A stretch of DNA of 64,000 bases from Limnephilus marmoratus. Lineage: Eukaryota; Arthropoda; Insecta; Trichoptera; Limnephilidae. Location: contig OU862910.1 in assembly GCA_917880885.1 (NCBI GenBank), forward strand, positions 51,141,285-51,205,284. The letters are read 5' to 3'. Position numbers and translations under genes: made by a program. The notes beneath the pieces are model-generated. The model saw only the letters and a list, made by a program, of their open reading frames with translations, searched no databases and was not told the DNA's origin. Below, piece after piece: positions 61,617-64,000 of the stretch (within the stretch, counting starts at the first letter, position 1; every line of letters begins with the position of its first letter).

Positions 61617-63865
61617 ACACTACCAGTAATATTGTCATATGTAATAAAAATTTTGCCAGAGTTCGAAATTTCCCTAGATTTTGTCCTGATTTCCCTTATC
61701 CCTAAAAAATATTTTTCTCCCCTAGATCTAGGGAAATTTCCCTCGACATAACATCACTGATTCAATATGACAACTTGAAGGTAAATAAACTATCGATTGG
61801 TGAAGACCATATCACCATATTAACAATCCACCATAGATATGGTGCTTTTCTGATGCTCTAGAAAAATTAAAACTTTGACAATTATTTTAACTATTAAAAC
61901 TAACTATAAAAATAAAAATAAAAATGCAGTTATTTAAGTTTGAAGGTCTTTATTCATTAAAAAAAATAAAAAAATTGGACTGGAGTTCTCTATTGCCAAT
62001 TTAGCCCCCTAGGATTATTTTCTTTTTCCAAATTTGAAAAAATGGCTTGAAAGAATGCTCAATTTGACAGACAATATTTCTGAACCAATCATAATTTAGA
62101 ACGAAGGTCCTGTTTCAACAAAACTTATGAAATCCTTCAGAAATTACATGTTATGATTTGAATTCGAGGAGCATGCAAACGACGAGTTAAAAAAATACTA
62201 ACCAAAATTTTGTGGTTGCAGTAGAAGAACAGAGTAGAGAAGCCATGAGGAGTAGTGCAAGTCGGACTGCAAGGCTTGCGGGCTGCCGAGACACCAGACT
62301 AGGGAGGCGTAGGGGAAGGAGGACTGCGCACAGAGGGCCGGCATCACAAACATGCGGATTACCTCACTCATCTCGCATGACAGGATGCTGGAGGCAAACT
62401 CAAACATCACCGTGTGGCTGCAACAACAAAATGTCAAGTTTCAGTTTCATTCATGCGTAAATCAAAATACTAATTTCGGTTGTAAGTCCGTGATGTGAAA
62501 TATTTCTGCGTAATGTAATGATAAACAGAATTGGACCTGATCAATTCAGATAAGCGATGAAGTACGTATCTAAATTATTTAAATAATAATCCTTTATTTG
62601 AAATGTATATTTCATTTGATTCAATTTTTGACACAACTAAATCAAATCATTGATGATTTTTAAAGTTTACTAACGGTGTTCATCTGAAATTAATTCTGGC
62701 TGTCTCTCTAATTATTTGTCAACAATAAAAAAGAAAATTGACAATAATTGTTTGATAGATTTGACCTTGAGGCAAATATTTTAAAAATCTTACAATTGCA
62801 ACATTCCGTGATATTTCACAGATCTGTGCTAGTTTAATATAAAGTTAGTGCTAGAACTCAAAACAAACAATGACAAATCAATACCATTCCTAATTTCTTC
62901 CTTATTTCCTAATTCCTTCGCCGCGTCCGCTGTCCAAGATCAATGTATGTCTCTAGCCTCGCGCACCGCCAAGCCTCCTCCTGCACGGTGTCGAGCACCT
63001 ACCACATTGTTACAACCCCACTTAACCACCGTTCGTCTCCACCACCCAGTGTCGAGCATCAGCCTGGGGGAATTCGCCACTGTTCATATCCACTACCTAC
63101 CTAGGAGTACATGGGGGTATCCGTGATCTTCACCACCAGCTGAGGACAACATCATCAAGCCTCCGCCCTCACAGCGTCGAGCACAGTTCTGTGCCCGACA
63201 TGAAATTTTCAATTATCTGTGCCCGACATGAAATGATTTAAGTGTTGTGCCTCCCGGCAAGGTACATACCACAACTGCACTATATATTAAAGACACAGCT
63301 GACATTTACATCAACTTTTATTATTCTCTCCATCTACAATTACCCACACATCAACTTACACAGGCAAACACTCTGACAGAATTGAACTTGGAAAAATGGA
63401 GTTTCGATGGTTATTCAGAATATCACCGGTAATTAGTAAAAAAAAAAAAAATAATCAACCATTGCCTAAAATCACTTTGGTAAAAGCATAATTTTGATAT
63501 CTAAAAAATACAGAAAATGCTCTAGTGTTGCCACCGTCGGGCGTTTTTTCCCTGACATTGATTAATTTATCGAATCATCACTTAAGTTCCAGATATAATT
63601 AAACAAGCTTCGAAGGCTAAGTTTATCCTATTGATATTGGTTCATTATCATGCTAGGCACCCAGTGCAAACATCTTTATGAAATAATATTGTCTATATAT
63701 ATTATATTCACCTGTATTCGGGTATATTAGATTCATCTACAAAGAGGAAGGGGCGCTGCATGAGGTCAAATAGCGAGGCGGCGAGGGGGGTGGGTGGGCT
63801 GGCCGAGGGTCCGTAGAGGGAGGGGGTCTTCTGCTGCAGCACCAGTCTGATTTCACGGAAATATC
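19140..63865 (-). CDS. UBE3C: UBE3C-type HECT E3 ubiquitin ligase, 14 exons, N-terminus off window
   Basis: The exons join in this order (all minus strand): 63712-63865, 62203-62417, 45233-45632, 43959-44263, 42776-42923, 40395-40488, 36350-36560, 33553-33667, 32258-32376, 29593-29837, 25696-25917, 24411-24666, 20946-21076, 19140-19307. Every junction is GT-AG and the phases are consistent, giving 2783 nt or about 926 residues. The HECT domain covers roughly the last 340 residues: DEAG/GGGxFREFL-type N-lobe, [40 protein letters not shown], and the catalytic [12 protein letters not shown] near the C-terminus. It matches UBE3C better than UBE3B across both the HECT domain and the helical region before it. 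By analogy with the family, the product takes ubiquitin from an E2 onto its cysteine, extends chains on substrates, and acts at the proteasome to improve processivity. The first roughly 215 residues of the human protein, including the IQ motif, have no counterpart here and should lie beyond 64000. Confidence 0.95.
19433..19602. mobile_element. Fold-back element in the last UBE3C intron
   Basis: GCATAGAATAAA...ACACAAGAAGTGCC at the left pairs with GGCACTTCAAGTGTTTTATTC at the right. The arms are about 30 bp around a 110-bp loop. Confidence 0.65.
19986..20040 (+). repeat. Possible mariner-type terminal fragment
   Basis: GAGGGCTGTCCGTAAAATA followed by AGGTCTCC resembles the terminal repeat of a mariner subfamily. 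No transposase follows, so it is a stub at best. Confidence 0.3.
20205..20600 (+). repeat. Family A repeat copy, nearly full length
   Basis: Starts GGGAGGCGGATGTGGGTAC and contains AGGTCACCCTAAGTGGTTCG, the GTGTGGTGGGCCAGATC block and TTGCACCGCAGTGG. It ends in the CTCTCCTTCC zone before the usual GAGGG/CCTCAGG palindrome. Confidence 0.8.
20630..20752. repeat. hAT-like terminal fragments
   Basis: CGGACCCCCTGA occurs twice (20646 and 20698), and TTGGGAACTACTGG at the right end reads CCAGTAGTTCCCAA in reverse, a common hAT-type terminus. A related end (TTGGGAACCACTGG) is at about 36830. Confidence 0.45.
20946..21076 (-). CDS. UBE3C: UBE3C exon, HECT hinge/C-lobe
   Basis: It reads [20 protein letters not shown] and [20 protein letters not shown]. 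The final motif is nearly invariant in the family and marks the start of the C-lobe. The acceptor is TGTTTAG and the donor is GTAACT. Confidence 0.96.
21195..21450 (+). pseudogene. LINE reverse transcriptase C-terminal fragment (5' piece)
   Basis: It aligns with 22970-23210: TTAATAAGGCT-type start, [17 protein letters not shown] residues, and the block ending CAACATAAATTTTTAAGGTT. It is interrupted by the element at 21455-21853 and resumes at 21857. Confidence 0.75.
21455..21853. mobile_element. Family C (TTAA-flanked, piggyBac-like) copy inserted in a LINE
   Basis: Starts near TTAACCTGTTGTTTGCC and ends ACGAACGGCAAATGAGCGG. It carries two hairpin modules (21564-21615 and 21753-21807) and CGCGCATGCGCAAG, as in the copies at 31053 and 34931. 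No transposase. Confidence 0.65.
21857..22340 (+). pseudogene. LINE C-terminal fragment and 3' UTR (resumed)
   Basis: It encodes [20 protein letters not shown] and [15 protein letters not shown], parallel to [15 protein letters not shown] and LINIQIPKR in the copy at 22878. It ends with TAAATAAATAAATAAA at about 22320-22335, a LINE-like 3' terminus. Confidence 0.75.
22341..22877. other. No recognised element
   Basis: AT-rich intron sequence of UBE3C. Nothing is supported. Confidence 0.5.
22878..23525 (+). pseudogene. LINE reverse transcriptase C-terminal region, open frame
   Basis: An open frame of about 215 residues: [66 protein letters not shown], then a jockey-like tail. The palm domain (YADD) upstream is missing, so it is 5'-truncated. 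The last 18 residues before the stop come from an inserted short palindromic element. Confidence 0.85.
23526..23640. mobile_element. 115-bp palindromic MITE (second copy at 63944)
   Basis: TTTTCGTTATTTGTTTTTGG at the left is matched by CCAAAAACAAATAACGAAAA at the right. The centre has ATGCCGTGTTGCGCTACCTC. It sits inside the LINE frame at 22878. Confidence 0.85.
23641..23960 (+). repeat. LINE 3' UTR remainder
   Basis: T-rich sequence ending TAATAAATAAATAACC at about 23950, as in the copy ending at 22340. It completes the element broken by the MITE at 23526. Confidence 0.6.
24411..24666 (-). CDS. UBE3C: UBE3C exon, HECT E2-binding region
   Basis: It reads [54 protein letters not shown] and [11 protein letters not shown]. 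These match human VVELKFGGKDIPVTSANRI, YIHLVADYRLNRQIRQ, EWLRMFDQQEIQVLISG and LEDLKSFTNYSG. The donor is GTGCTT and the acceptor is TTGAAAG, which has a poor polypyrimidine tract. Confidence 0.95.
24768..24885 (-). repeat. RTE-like LINE 3' fragment
   Basis: GGCAGAGAGGACGGACCGCC, AAACAACTCGGCCTTGG and GCCTCGTTCACATTCGTAC match the end of the minus-strand element at 40548. They encode the equivalent of [11 protein letters not shown] / WRSVLSA. Confidence 0.75.
24900..25560 (-). repeat. Possible PIF/Harbinger-related remnant
   Basis: The minus frame from the ATG at 25127-25129 reads [16 protein letters not shown] followed by an aromatic/basic stretch ([10 protein letters not shown]). This resembles the N-terminus of Harbinger-type transposon proteins. 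The upstream GC-rich zone (25180-25320) is rich in GGTCGCGGTC motifs. No catalytic domain is present. Tentative. Confidence 0.3.
25696..25917 (-). CDS. UBE3C: UBE3C exon, HECT N-lobe
   Basis: It encodes [20 protein letters not shown], an insect-specific Gly/Glu stretch ([18 protein letters not shown]) and [17 protein letters not shown]. The human protein has ALYENMLVELPFAGFFLSKL, DVDIHHLASLD and LGLNFTVVNNDLGEAQ at these places. It is exactly 74 codons with phase-0 ends. Confidence 0.95.
26160..26745. repeat. Family E repeat (also 33900-34770)
   Basis: It contains four versions of (A/G)GATATAG(C)GGGTTTTGA or its complement, plus AACATGGTTTTTGG, TTGGAACTCAATTTTAG, TTGTTCCTCGCAAAAATGTG and CAGATCATTTTGTCAAAAAA. 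The same blocks recur in order at 33900-33958 and 34568-34770. Confidence 0.75.
26790..27015 (+). mobile_element. tRNA-SINE body fragment
   Basis: AGAGTGGAAGATACTTTCAA, GAAAGACCACTAATCAGAAT and ATGGCTTTAGCCATGTTTAG match the SINE body. The head is missing and the end is degraded (GGTATTATAT). Confidence 0.75.
27036..27383 (-). repeat. Family A repeat copy with poly-A tail, internally deleted
   Basis: Minus strand from GGGAGGCGGGAATGGGTACC through CATGGGGTGAGGTTTGTCT to CCTGTGTGGAGCTCATGTAAAA followed by an A-run. It shows the CCCTGAGGGAAATTATTTTCC palindrome near the 3' end. The tail argues for retroposition. Confidence 0.85.
27640..27900 (+). pseudogene. LINE C-terminal fragment (second type)
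   Basis: The frame reads [28 protein letters not shown], then across a stop RGYREDL. VRPILEYAxxVWxPY followed by a basic helix is the conserved region after the RT domain in many LINEs. Stops and a frameshift make it inactive. Confidence 0.65.
28180..28325 (+). repeat. LINE 3' end with (AAG)n tail
   Basis: It encodes the equivalent of [20 protein letters not shown] and [15 protein letters not shown], then GAACGGACAAGGCACAAG and AAGAAGAAG. It is a near-identical short copy of the 3' end at 60100-60292. Confidence 0.85.
28441..28525. repeat. TTAAGTTAGA-type simple repeat
   Basis: Units of TTAAGTTAGA with variants (TTAAGTAGA, TTAAGTTAGG) are repeated about eight times. This is not the insect telomere repeat TTAGG. 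Confidence 0.85.
28705..29068. repeat. Tandem repeat, three units of about 124 bp, each a hairpin
   Basis: Units start with AAATACGTACATATAA at 28705, 28828 and 28952. Each contains GGGGGGCTAGAATTCC and, about 50 bp later, TATCTAGCCCCCTA (or CCTCCTA), which can pair. Units differ by only a few substitutions. Confidence 0.95.
29095..29155 (+). repeat. Short repeat shared with 9903-9970
   Basis: CAGCGCTCTTGAGGCGATTT, GCAAAAACAGCGCTATATAA and CCAAATTTATTATTATT match the copy at 9903. Confidence 0.6.
29593..29837 (-). CDS. UBE3C: UBE3C exon, HECT N-lobe
   Basis: It contains [55 protein letters not shown] and [11 protein letters not shown]. These are the hallmark N-lobe motifs of UBE3C. The acceptor is CCTCAG and the donor is GTGAGA. 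Confidence 0.96.
29838..30649. other. No recognised element
   Basis: AT-rich intron sequence between two HECT exons. I see no repeat termini or coding frame. Confidence 0.5.
30650..30869. repeat. 110-bp tandem duplication
   Basis: AAAGAAAGTGCCCCTTTATA begins at 30651 and again at 30761. The two units (through ATGGTTTGTGATTC) differ at about two positions, so the duplication is recent. Confidence 0.95.
31053..31688. mobile_element. Family C element, 636 bp, TTAA-flanked (piggyBac-like, non-autonomous)
   Basis: TTAA occurs at 31049-31052 and 31689-31692. Inside, the ends CCTGTTGAGGTCCCGG and, in reverse, CTCGTTGTGGGCCG are imperfect inverted repeats. TTAA target sites with short termini are typical of piggyBac. 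It contains two hairpin modules (31391-31440 and 31578-31632) and no transposase. Confidence 0.65.
32258..32376 (-). CDS. UBE3C: UBE3C exon (start of HECT domain)
   Basis: It encodes [20 protein letters not shown] and [19 protein letters not shown]. This matches human DKQEVQGDGPFLDGINVTI and RRNYIYEDAYDKLSPEN, the strand and helix that open the HECT fold. The acceptor is TTTCCAG and the donor is GTAATT. Confidence 0.94.
32505..32770. repeat. 120-bp tandem repeat, 2.2 units
   Basis: AAATTACCTTGACGAG starts at 32505, 32625 and 32745. The first two units differ at one visible base. The period is a multiple of three, which keeps a spurious 98-residue frame open. Confidence 0.95.
32771..33400. 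repeat. Family F repeat
   Basis: It is collinear with 17260-17990 (TTTTTCCAGAATAG, AAAAATCTCCCA, CCTGAATACATAC) and ends with two hairpin modules at 33144-33198 and 33331-33384. The 120-bp tandem repeat at 32505 appears to be an expansion of its left part. Confidence 0.65.
33553..33667 (-). CDS. UBE3C: UBE3C exon (start of HECT-proximal region)
   Basis: It reads [19 protein letters not shown] and [19 protein letters not shown], directly equivalent to human ESPPLSVSEERQLAVLTELP and FVVPFEERVKIFQRLI. The exon is 115 nt, with the acceptor TTTCCAG and the donor GTAAGC. Confidence 0.93.
33830..33958 (+). repeat. AACCCCTGACG-type repeat end and family E start
   Basis: TTTTTAACCCCTGACG, AAAAAAGAGGGGTGTTAT and GTGTGTCTGTCTG form a motif widely seen at element ends in insect genomes. 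AAAATAACTGCTTGTGATTG then begins a family E copy. Confidence 0.55.
33959..34567. mobile_element. 609-bp element inserted in family E with a 9-bp target duplication
   Basis: GGTTATGAT at 33950-33958 is repeated at 34568-34576. The uninterrupted family E copy at 26510 has GGTTTTGATAG there. The ends ATGGACATATGAAT and, in reverse, ATAGACATCCGAAT match at 11 of 14 bases. A 9-bp duplication suggests a Mutator-like superfamily. No ORF of significance. Confidence 0.7.
34568..34770 (+). repeat. Family E, resumed after insertion
   Basis: AACATGGTTTTTGGGTG, TTTTGAAACTCAATTTTAGG and CAGATCATTTTGTCAAAAAA continue the copy broken at 33958. Confidence 0.75.
34931..35510. mobile_element. Family C copy, right end degraded
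   Basis: TTAA at 34927-34930, then CTTGTTGAGGGCCAGG. It is about 85-90 percent similar by eye to 31053-31640 (TTTACCTATCGTATATTTTA, GTGACGCGGCCGCCA). Hairpin modules are at 35261-35313 and 35451-35505. The 3' terminus is not clear. Confidence 0.7.
35511..36349. other. No recognised element
   Basis: AT-rich intron sequence up to the GC-rich exon at 36350. Nothing is supported. Confidence 0.5.
36350..36560 (-). CDS. UBE3C: UBE3C exon with glycine/histidine-rich insert
   Basis: It begins [15 protein letters not shown] (human VITNLVKMLKSRDTR) and contains a C-G-rich stretch encoding [20 protein letters not shown], then [18 protein letters not shown]. It is the most GC-rich exon of the gene. Several open frames on the opposite strand here are shadows of it. 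Confidence 0.9.
37185..37630. mobile_element. Helitron-like fragment with purine-rich tract
   Basis: The G/A-rich zone at 37385-37600 (GGGAGGGGGAGGGG, AACGCGGGAGGGGAAGGGGA, GACATGCAGAGAGAAACAAT) matches the purine-rich 3' part of the element at 49318-50049. The CTAGT end is absent. The frames across it are low-complexity artefacts. Confidence 0.55.
37860..38180 (-). repeat. Unclassified repeat-like, GC-rich segment
   Basis: GGATGAAAGCCGGCCCA occurs twice (37930 and 37985). The minus frame has a protein-like look ([20 protein letters not shown]), possibly the end of a decayed element. I do not recognise it. Confidence 0.35.
38735..39822 (+). pseudogene. LINE reverse transcriptase, 3' half, open frame to natural stop
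   Basis: An open frame from about 38735 includes [20 protein letters not shown] (RT motif C), [49 protein letters not shown] and a C-terminal [18 protein letters not shown] motif. This is typical of jockey/R1-like non-LTR elements. The frame is uninterrupted for about 360 codons, so it is young. The N-terminal palm and endonuclease are absent (5' truncation). The tail is AAAGAAGAAGAAG. Confidence 0.92.
39905..40333 (-). mobile_element. Family C copy, minus strand, shortened
   Basis: TTAA at 40334-40337 precedes (minus strand) CCTGTCAAGGGCCGTT, then TTTTATTGACCGAAACACAT and ATTGATAGGTTTTACGATGT. One hairpin module is at 39943-39997. The middle of the element is deleted. Confidence 0.65.
40395..40488 (-). 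CDS. UBE3C: UBE3C exon
   Basis: It reads [20 protein letters not shown] followed by [10 protein letters not shown]. The last segment aligns with human WIQLFKVITNL across the splice to the next exon. The acceptor is a T-rich run ending CAG and the donor is GTAAAA. Confidence 0.88.
40548..41251 (-). pseudogene. RTE-like LINE reverse transcriptase C-terminal part
   Basis: Minus frames: [60 protein letters not shown], then in another frame [38 protein letters not shown] and [20 protein letters not shown]. This is the FVYLGS...DIxRRVNAG...R(R)W family found widely in insects. At least two frameshifts. It lies in a UBE3C intron. Confidence 0.9.
41489..42520 (+). pseudogene. Mariner transposase pseudogene with insertion and deletion
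   Basis: The N-terminus ([20 protein letters not shown]) starts at 41489. It is cut by an insertion at 41580-41932 and resumes as [20 protein letters not shown] through [21 protein letters not shown] stop at 42238 is followed by a deletion that removes the first two catalytic aspartates. The C-terminal part has [20 protein letters not shown] (third D of DD34D) and ends FNSG-type YFA-stop. It cannot encode an active enzyme. Confidence 0.92.
41580..41932. mobile_element. 353-bp insertion inside the mariner
   Basis: ATGTGT is repeated on both sides (41574-41579 and 41933-41938), and removing the insert restores the transposase frame. The size and a 5-6 bp duplication recall a solo LTR, but the TG...CA ends are not convincing, so the class is open. 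Confidence 0.6.
42776..42923 (-). CDS. UBE3C: UBE3C exon
   Basis: It reads [19 protein letters not shown], then [19 protein letters not shown], matching the human LEELIMLSRCLRDACLGIIKLAYPE segment. The exon is 148 nt, with two bases at each end completing split codons. The donor is GTAGAT, a weaker match to the donor consensus than most in this gene. Confidence 0.9.
42924..43958. other. No recognised element
   Basis: AT-rich intron sequence between two UBE3C exons. Nothing is supported. Confidence 0.5.
43959..44263 (-). CDS. UBE3C: UBE3C exon with glycine-rich insert
   Basis: It starts [16 protein letters not shown], equivalent to human LLYSLAFNARFLRHLW, and contains [20 protein letters not shown] followed by EEFG (human FSSLFSHSLISIHDNEFFG). 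A Gly/Ser/Thr-rich low-complexity insert of about 25 residues ([13 protein letters not shown]) replaces a short human loop. GC content is far above that of the flanking introns. Confidence 0.93.
44449..44760. repeat. 171-bp tandem duplication containing TGACGTCA
   Basis: GATCGATTAGATGGGCAGTC occurs at 44473 and 44644, and both units contain GAGTGACGTCACCATTC and a C-run followed by AATGACAGATTGAT. TGACGTCA is a palindromic CRE-type core, although function here is unknown. Confidence 0.9.
44761..45232. other. No recognised element
   Basis: A-rich low-complexity sequence (AAATAAAAA-type) before the exon at 45233. Confidence 0.5.
45233..45632 (-). CDS. UBE3C: UBE3C exon with acidic linker
   Basis: This 400-nt exon encodes [34 protein letters not shown], an acidic linker ([10 protein letters not shown]) and [17 protein letters not shown]. 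The acidic stretch matches the position of the SDSEEESEE patch in human UBE3C. It ends HKYK, with the last codon split across the intron. The acceptor is TTCACAG and the donor is GTGAGT. Confidence 0.92.
45744..45998. mobile_element. Fold-back MITE, TA-flanked
   Basis: The ends read TATGGCAAGGTACTGTTTAA and, in reverse complement, TATGGCAAGGTACTGTTTAA, extending through GTACAATTT. TA at both ends fits a Tc1/mariner-type target. 255 bp, no ORF. Confidence 0.9.
46133..47085 (+). pseudogene. Second mariner transposase pseudogene
   Basis: The 5' terminal region begins GAGGATGGTCCCAGAAGTAC. The coding part starts at 46316 ([20 protein letters not shown]) and, through several stops and frameshifts, shows [34 protein letters not shown] (first D), [20 protein letters not shown] (second D) and ends at [10 protein letters not shown], so the third D is lost. 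It is a different subfamily from the relic at 41325 and much more decayed. Confidence 0.9.
47086..48149. other. No recognised gene; scattered repeat words
   Basis: GTGACGTCACGCGTCAC at about 47286 is palindromic. TTTCCCTAGATTTTGAAGTG at 47786 resembles 61667-61735, just beyond the other end of the giant inverted repeat, so the two flanks may carry the same element. Confidence 0.4.
48152..48307. mobile_element. 156-bp MITE with 23-bp perfect terminal inverted repeats
   Basis: Ends start GAACGTACCCATACTACG and continue TGACA on both sides, with C-runs in the interior. It lies just outside the left end of the giant inverted repeat and has no counterpart on the right. Confidence 0.92.
48906..49202 (+). 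mobile_element. Helitron-like insertion, left arm only
   Basis: Ends GTGGCCGGGTCTGCTAGT, a Helitron-type CTAG terminus. It contains CGCAACGGATTTTTATGCGG and a GC-rich subterminal repeat (GCGGGCAGCGGGCAG). In the right arm (60825-60840) the flanks are joined directly. Confidence 0.65.
49318..50049 (+). mobile_element. Helitron/Helentron-like non-autonomous element, left arm only
   Basis: Begins TATAATATAAAAATGAATCG after ACCTATT and ends GATGCCGGGACCAGCTAG before T. The right arm has the empty site (reverse complement ACCTATTAACTATAAGG). The long G/A-rich tract (49765-49990) gives spurious frames on both strands. No Rep/helicase is encoded. Confidence 0.75.
50688..50850 (+). repeat. Family A, internally deleted, left arm (mirror at 58975-59135)
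   Basis: Starts GGCGGGTATGGGTACCGCTG and jumps from CCAAGTGGTTCG to ACACAGCATCCCCTAAAATG. The mirror copy has the same deletion point, showing that the deletion preceded the arm duplication. Confidence 0.85.
51660..52485 (-). repeat. Family A, left arm (mirror at 57815-58235), split by 51970-52353
   Basis: Minus-strand copy from GGAAGGCGGGTATGGGTACC (52485 side) to the CCTTGAGGAAAATAATTCAC palindrome and TAGCTCC near 51665. The internal zone at 51730-51800 has an AT-rich change shared with the mirror copy (TACGATAATATACAATTACG). Confidence 0.85.
51970..52353. mobile_element. 384-bp MITE with 12-bp TIRs and perfect 9-bp target duplication
   Basis: AACCCGGGC at 51961-51969 is repeated exactly at 52354-52362. 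The ends are GCGTATTTACAA and TTGTAAATACGC. The right arm holds the empty site with one AACCCGGGC (about 57925-57940). Internally an AT-rich unit of about 165 bp is tandemly duplicated (TTAGAAATAAAATTATTAAT, ATTTTATCTAGATTTTAGAA). A 9-bp duplication points to the Mutator-like superfamily. Confidence 0.92.
53210..53635 (+). repeat. Family A, full length, left arm
   Basis: Starts GGAGGCGGGTTTGGGTACC and ends CCTGTGTGGAGCTAATGTA. It shares with its mirror (56765-57190) the unusual GGCTTGCTACGTTTGTTGAC and TTTTGTCTTGGGAGAGAC variants. Confidence 0.9.
53940..54215 (-). mobile_element. tRNA-SINE, left arm
   Basis: Minus-strand body with CATTTCAATTCTGAATGGTG and GTCTTGCACCGGGGTCAAAC. The decayed head has GATTTGAATCCCC (B-box-like). 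The mirror copy is at 56190-56450. Confidence 0.8.
55181..55242. repeat. Loop of the giant inverted repeat
   Basis: This 62-bp spacer separates GGTCGGAC (ending 55180) from GTCCGACC (starting 55243). It contains GACGCAGCAATGATAGCGGG and ATGTATATATAT (55211-55242), the same motif that marks both outer ends. Confidence 0.9.
56190..56450 (+). mobile_element. tRNA-SINE, right arm
   Basis: Mirror of 53940-54215: CACCATTCAGAATTGAAACG, ATGGCTTTAGCCGGGTTTGG. Flanks also match, so both copies descend from one insertion. Confidence 0.8.
56765..57190 (-). repeat. Family A, right arm (mirror of 53210-53635)
   Basis: AGCTCCACACAGGAGGGCC at one end and GCGGTACCCAAACCCGCC at the other. It differs from the mirror by scattered substitutions and 1-bp indels. 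Confidence 0.88.
57815..58235 (+). repeat. Family A, right arm (mirror of 51660-52485)
   Basis: Starts GGAAGGCGGGTATGGGTACC and runs uninterrupted through TGCCCGGGTTCAATGGGAG, the empty site of the left-arm MITE at 51970. Confidence 0.9.
58975..59135 (-). repeat. Family A, deleted form, right arm
   Basis: Mirror of 50688-50850, with the same internal deletion (GATGTTGTGTGCCAACCACT). Confidence 0.85.
59665..60560. mobile_element. Right-arm-only insertion carrying a LINE 3' end
   Basis: The left arm goes directly from TATTTTTTATTTTGTTGGTA-type sequence (complement of about 50190-50225) to the GCGTACATAG block, with nothing equivalent here. The insert contains the ORF at 59938. Its exact ends are uncertain because of AT-rich flanks. 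Confidence 0.65.
59938..60292 (+). pseudogene. LINE C-terminal domain, 109-residue open frame with (AAG)n tail
   Basis: It reads [79 protein letters not shown] and [20 protein letters not shown]. This is the conserved tail downstream of the RT domain in a LINE family common in insects. It ends in ACAGGGCACAAGAAGAAG. The RT itself is missing (5' truncation). A shorter sister copy is at 28180. Confidence 0.9.
60862..61128 (-). mobile_element. Right-arm-only insertion with SINE-like pieces
   Basis: It contains two copies of GGTCCCAGCAAT followed by AGATCTA(G/A)TCACTAAAC (about 60960 and 61030), related to the SINE body block at 6440. The left arm joins its flanks directly (near 48872). Confidence 0.55.
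61575..62202. other. TA tract and intron sequence right of the inverted repeat
   Basis: A TA dinucleotide run at 61575-61612 marks the end of the right arm. AATTTCCCTAGATTTTG and CTAGGGAAATTTCCCT (61667-61735) form a short palindromic patch. Nothing else is recognised. Confidence 0.6.
62203..62417 (-). CDS. UBE3C: UBE3C exon
   Basis: It reads [18 protein letters not shown] through [18 protein letters not shown], matching the helical region of UBE3C (human FTAFTEEFLAAPFTDQ onwards, then the WLFYFVLTV segment). The acceptor is TTGCAG and the donor is GTTAGT. It splices over the 16.6-kb intron that contains the giant inverted repeat. Confidence 0.9.
62418..63711. other. UBE3C intron with an unusual C-rich patch
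   Basis: 62860-63260 is CA/CT-rich with GTGTCGAGCA repeated three times (about 62987, 63048, 63174) and CTGTGCCCGACATGAAAT duplicated at about 63190 and 63220. It has the look of part of a retroelement LTR or leader, but no terminus or protein is seen. Confidence 0.4.
63712..63865 (-). CDS. UBE3C: UBE3C exon (most upstream in window)
   Basis: The minus-strand reading begins [13 protein letters not shown] and ends VDESNIPEY plus two bases. It aligns with the human UBE3C segment that begins GYYRSLYLLINSK. The acceptor is TTCCAG and the donor is GTGAAT. It starts with two bases of a split codon, so at least one more exon must lie to the right of the window. An insect-specific proline/serine linker (PSASPPTP) sits in the middle. 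Confidence 0.9.
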
Positions 63866-63943
63866 CTGGAACATTCGACACATTTATTACAATAAAAAAT
63901 AGCCATGTTTTTGATACGTTTTAAGATTTTCACGGCCTAAAGC

Positions 63944-64000
63944 ATTTTCGTTATTTGTTTTTGGGATGTTATGCCGTGTTGCGTTACCTCCTTCTTTAGC
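63944..64000. mobile_element. Palindromic MITE, cut by window end
   Basis: GCATTTTCGTTATTTG, TTTTTGGGATGTTATGCCG and TTGCGTTACCTCCTTCTTTA match the left half of the element at 23526-23640. Confidence 0.85.

Noticed and set aside
19140..63865. UBE3B instead of UBE3C
   Set aside because: The [32 protein letters not shown] and NYGGGY motifs and the matching pre-HECT region agree with UBE3C; UBE3B differs at these places.

Overview
The window looks like a nuclear chromosome segment from an insect or a close arthropod relative. It is AT-rich and repeat-dense, and its single recognisable host gene is split into GC-rich exons with GT-AG introns. No bacterial operons, rRNA genes, tRNA genes or CRISPR arrays are visible. 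I cannot name the species. The mariner, hAT-like, piggyBac-like, Helitron-like and LINE remnants fit an insect such as a hemipteran.

Host gene: on the minus strand, fourteen exons from 63865 down to 19140 encode most of a HECT-type E3 ubiquitin ligase. Residue by residue it matches UBE3C (proteasome-associated ubiquitin ligase E3C). All exon phases agree, the catalytic cysteine is present, and the protein ends FELS-stop. About the first 200 residues lie beyond the right edge of the window. The coding sequence is under 3 kb spread over about 45 kb, because the introns are packed with transposable elements.

Region by region. 1-18600 lies downstream of the gene: short-unit repeats, fold-back (MITE-like) elements, three copies of a tRNA-derived SINE, several copies of an abundant repeat of about 450 bp (called family A here), a pure TTTA tract of about 680 bp, two LINE reverse-transcriptase fragments and one 134-residue ORF. 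18600-19139 is a minisatellite of about 52 bp whose register runs into the UBE3C stop codon. 19140-45632 holds twelve exons separated by introns containing LINE pieces, TTAA-flanked elements, three clean tandem repeats, family A, and a mariner relic. 45633-62202 is one 16.6-kb intron that holds a second mariner relic and then a giant inverted repeat: a 6.75-kb left arm (48427-55180), a 62-bp loop and a 6.3-kb right arm (55243-61574). 62203-64000 holds the last two exons visible and short intron pieces.

The inverted repeat is the most remarkable object. Its arms share the same older repeats, in mirror order and with the same internal deletions. Each arm also carries private insertions (a 9-bp-TSD element and Helitron-like elements on the left, a LINE 3' end on the right), so the duplication is older than those insertions. 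It lies inside a transcribed intron, so the UBE3C pre-mRNA should contain a hairpin with a stem of several kilobases. That makes it a candidate source of endogenous siRNA or an RNA-editing target; this functional reading is inference.
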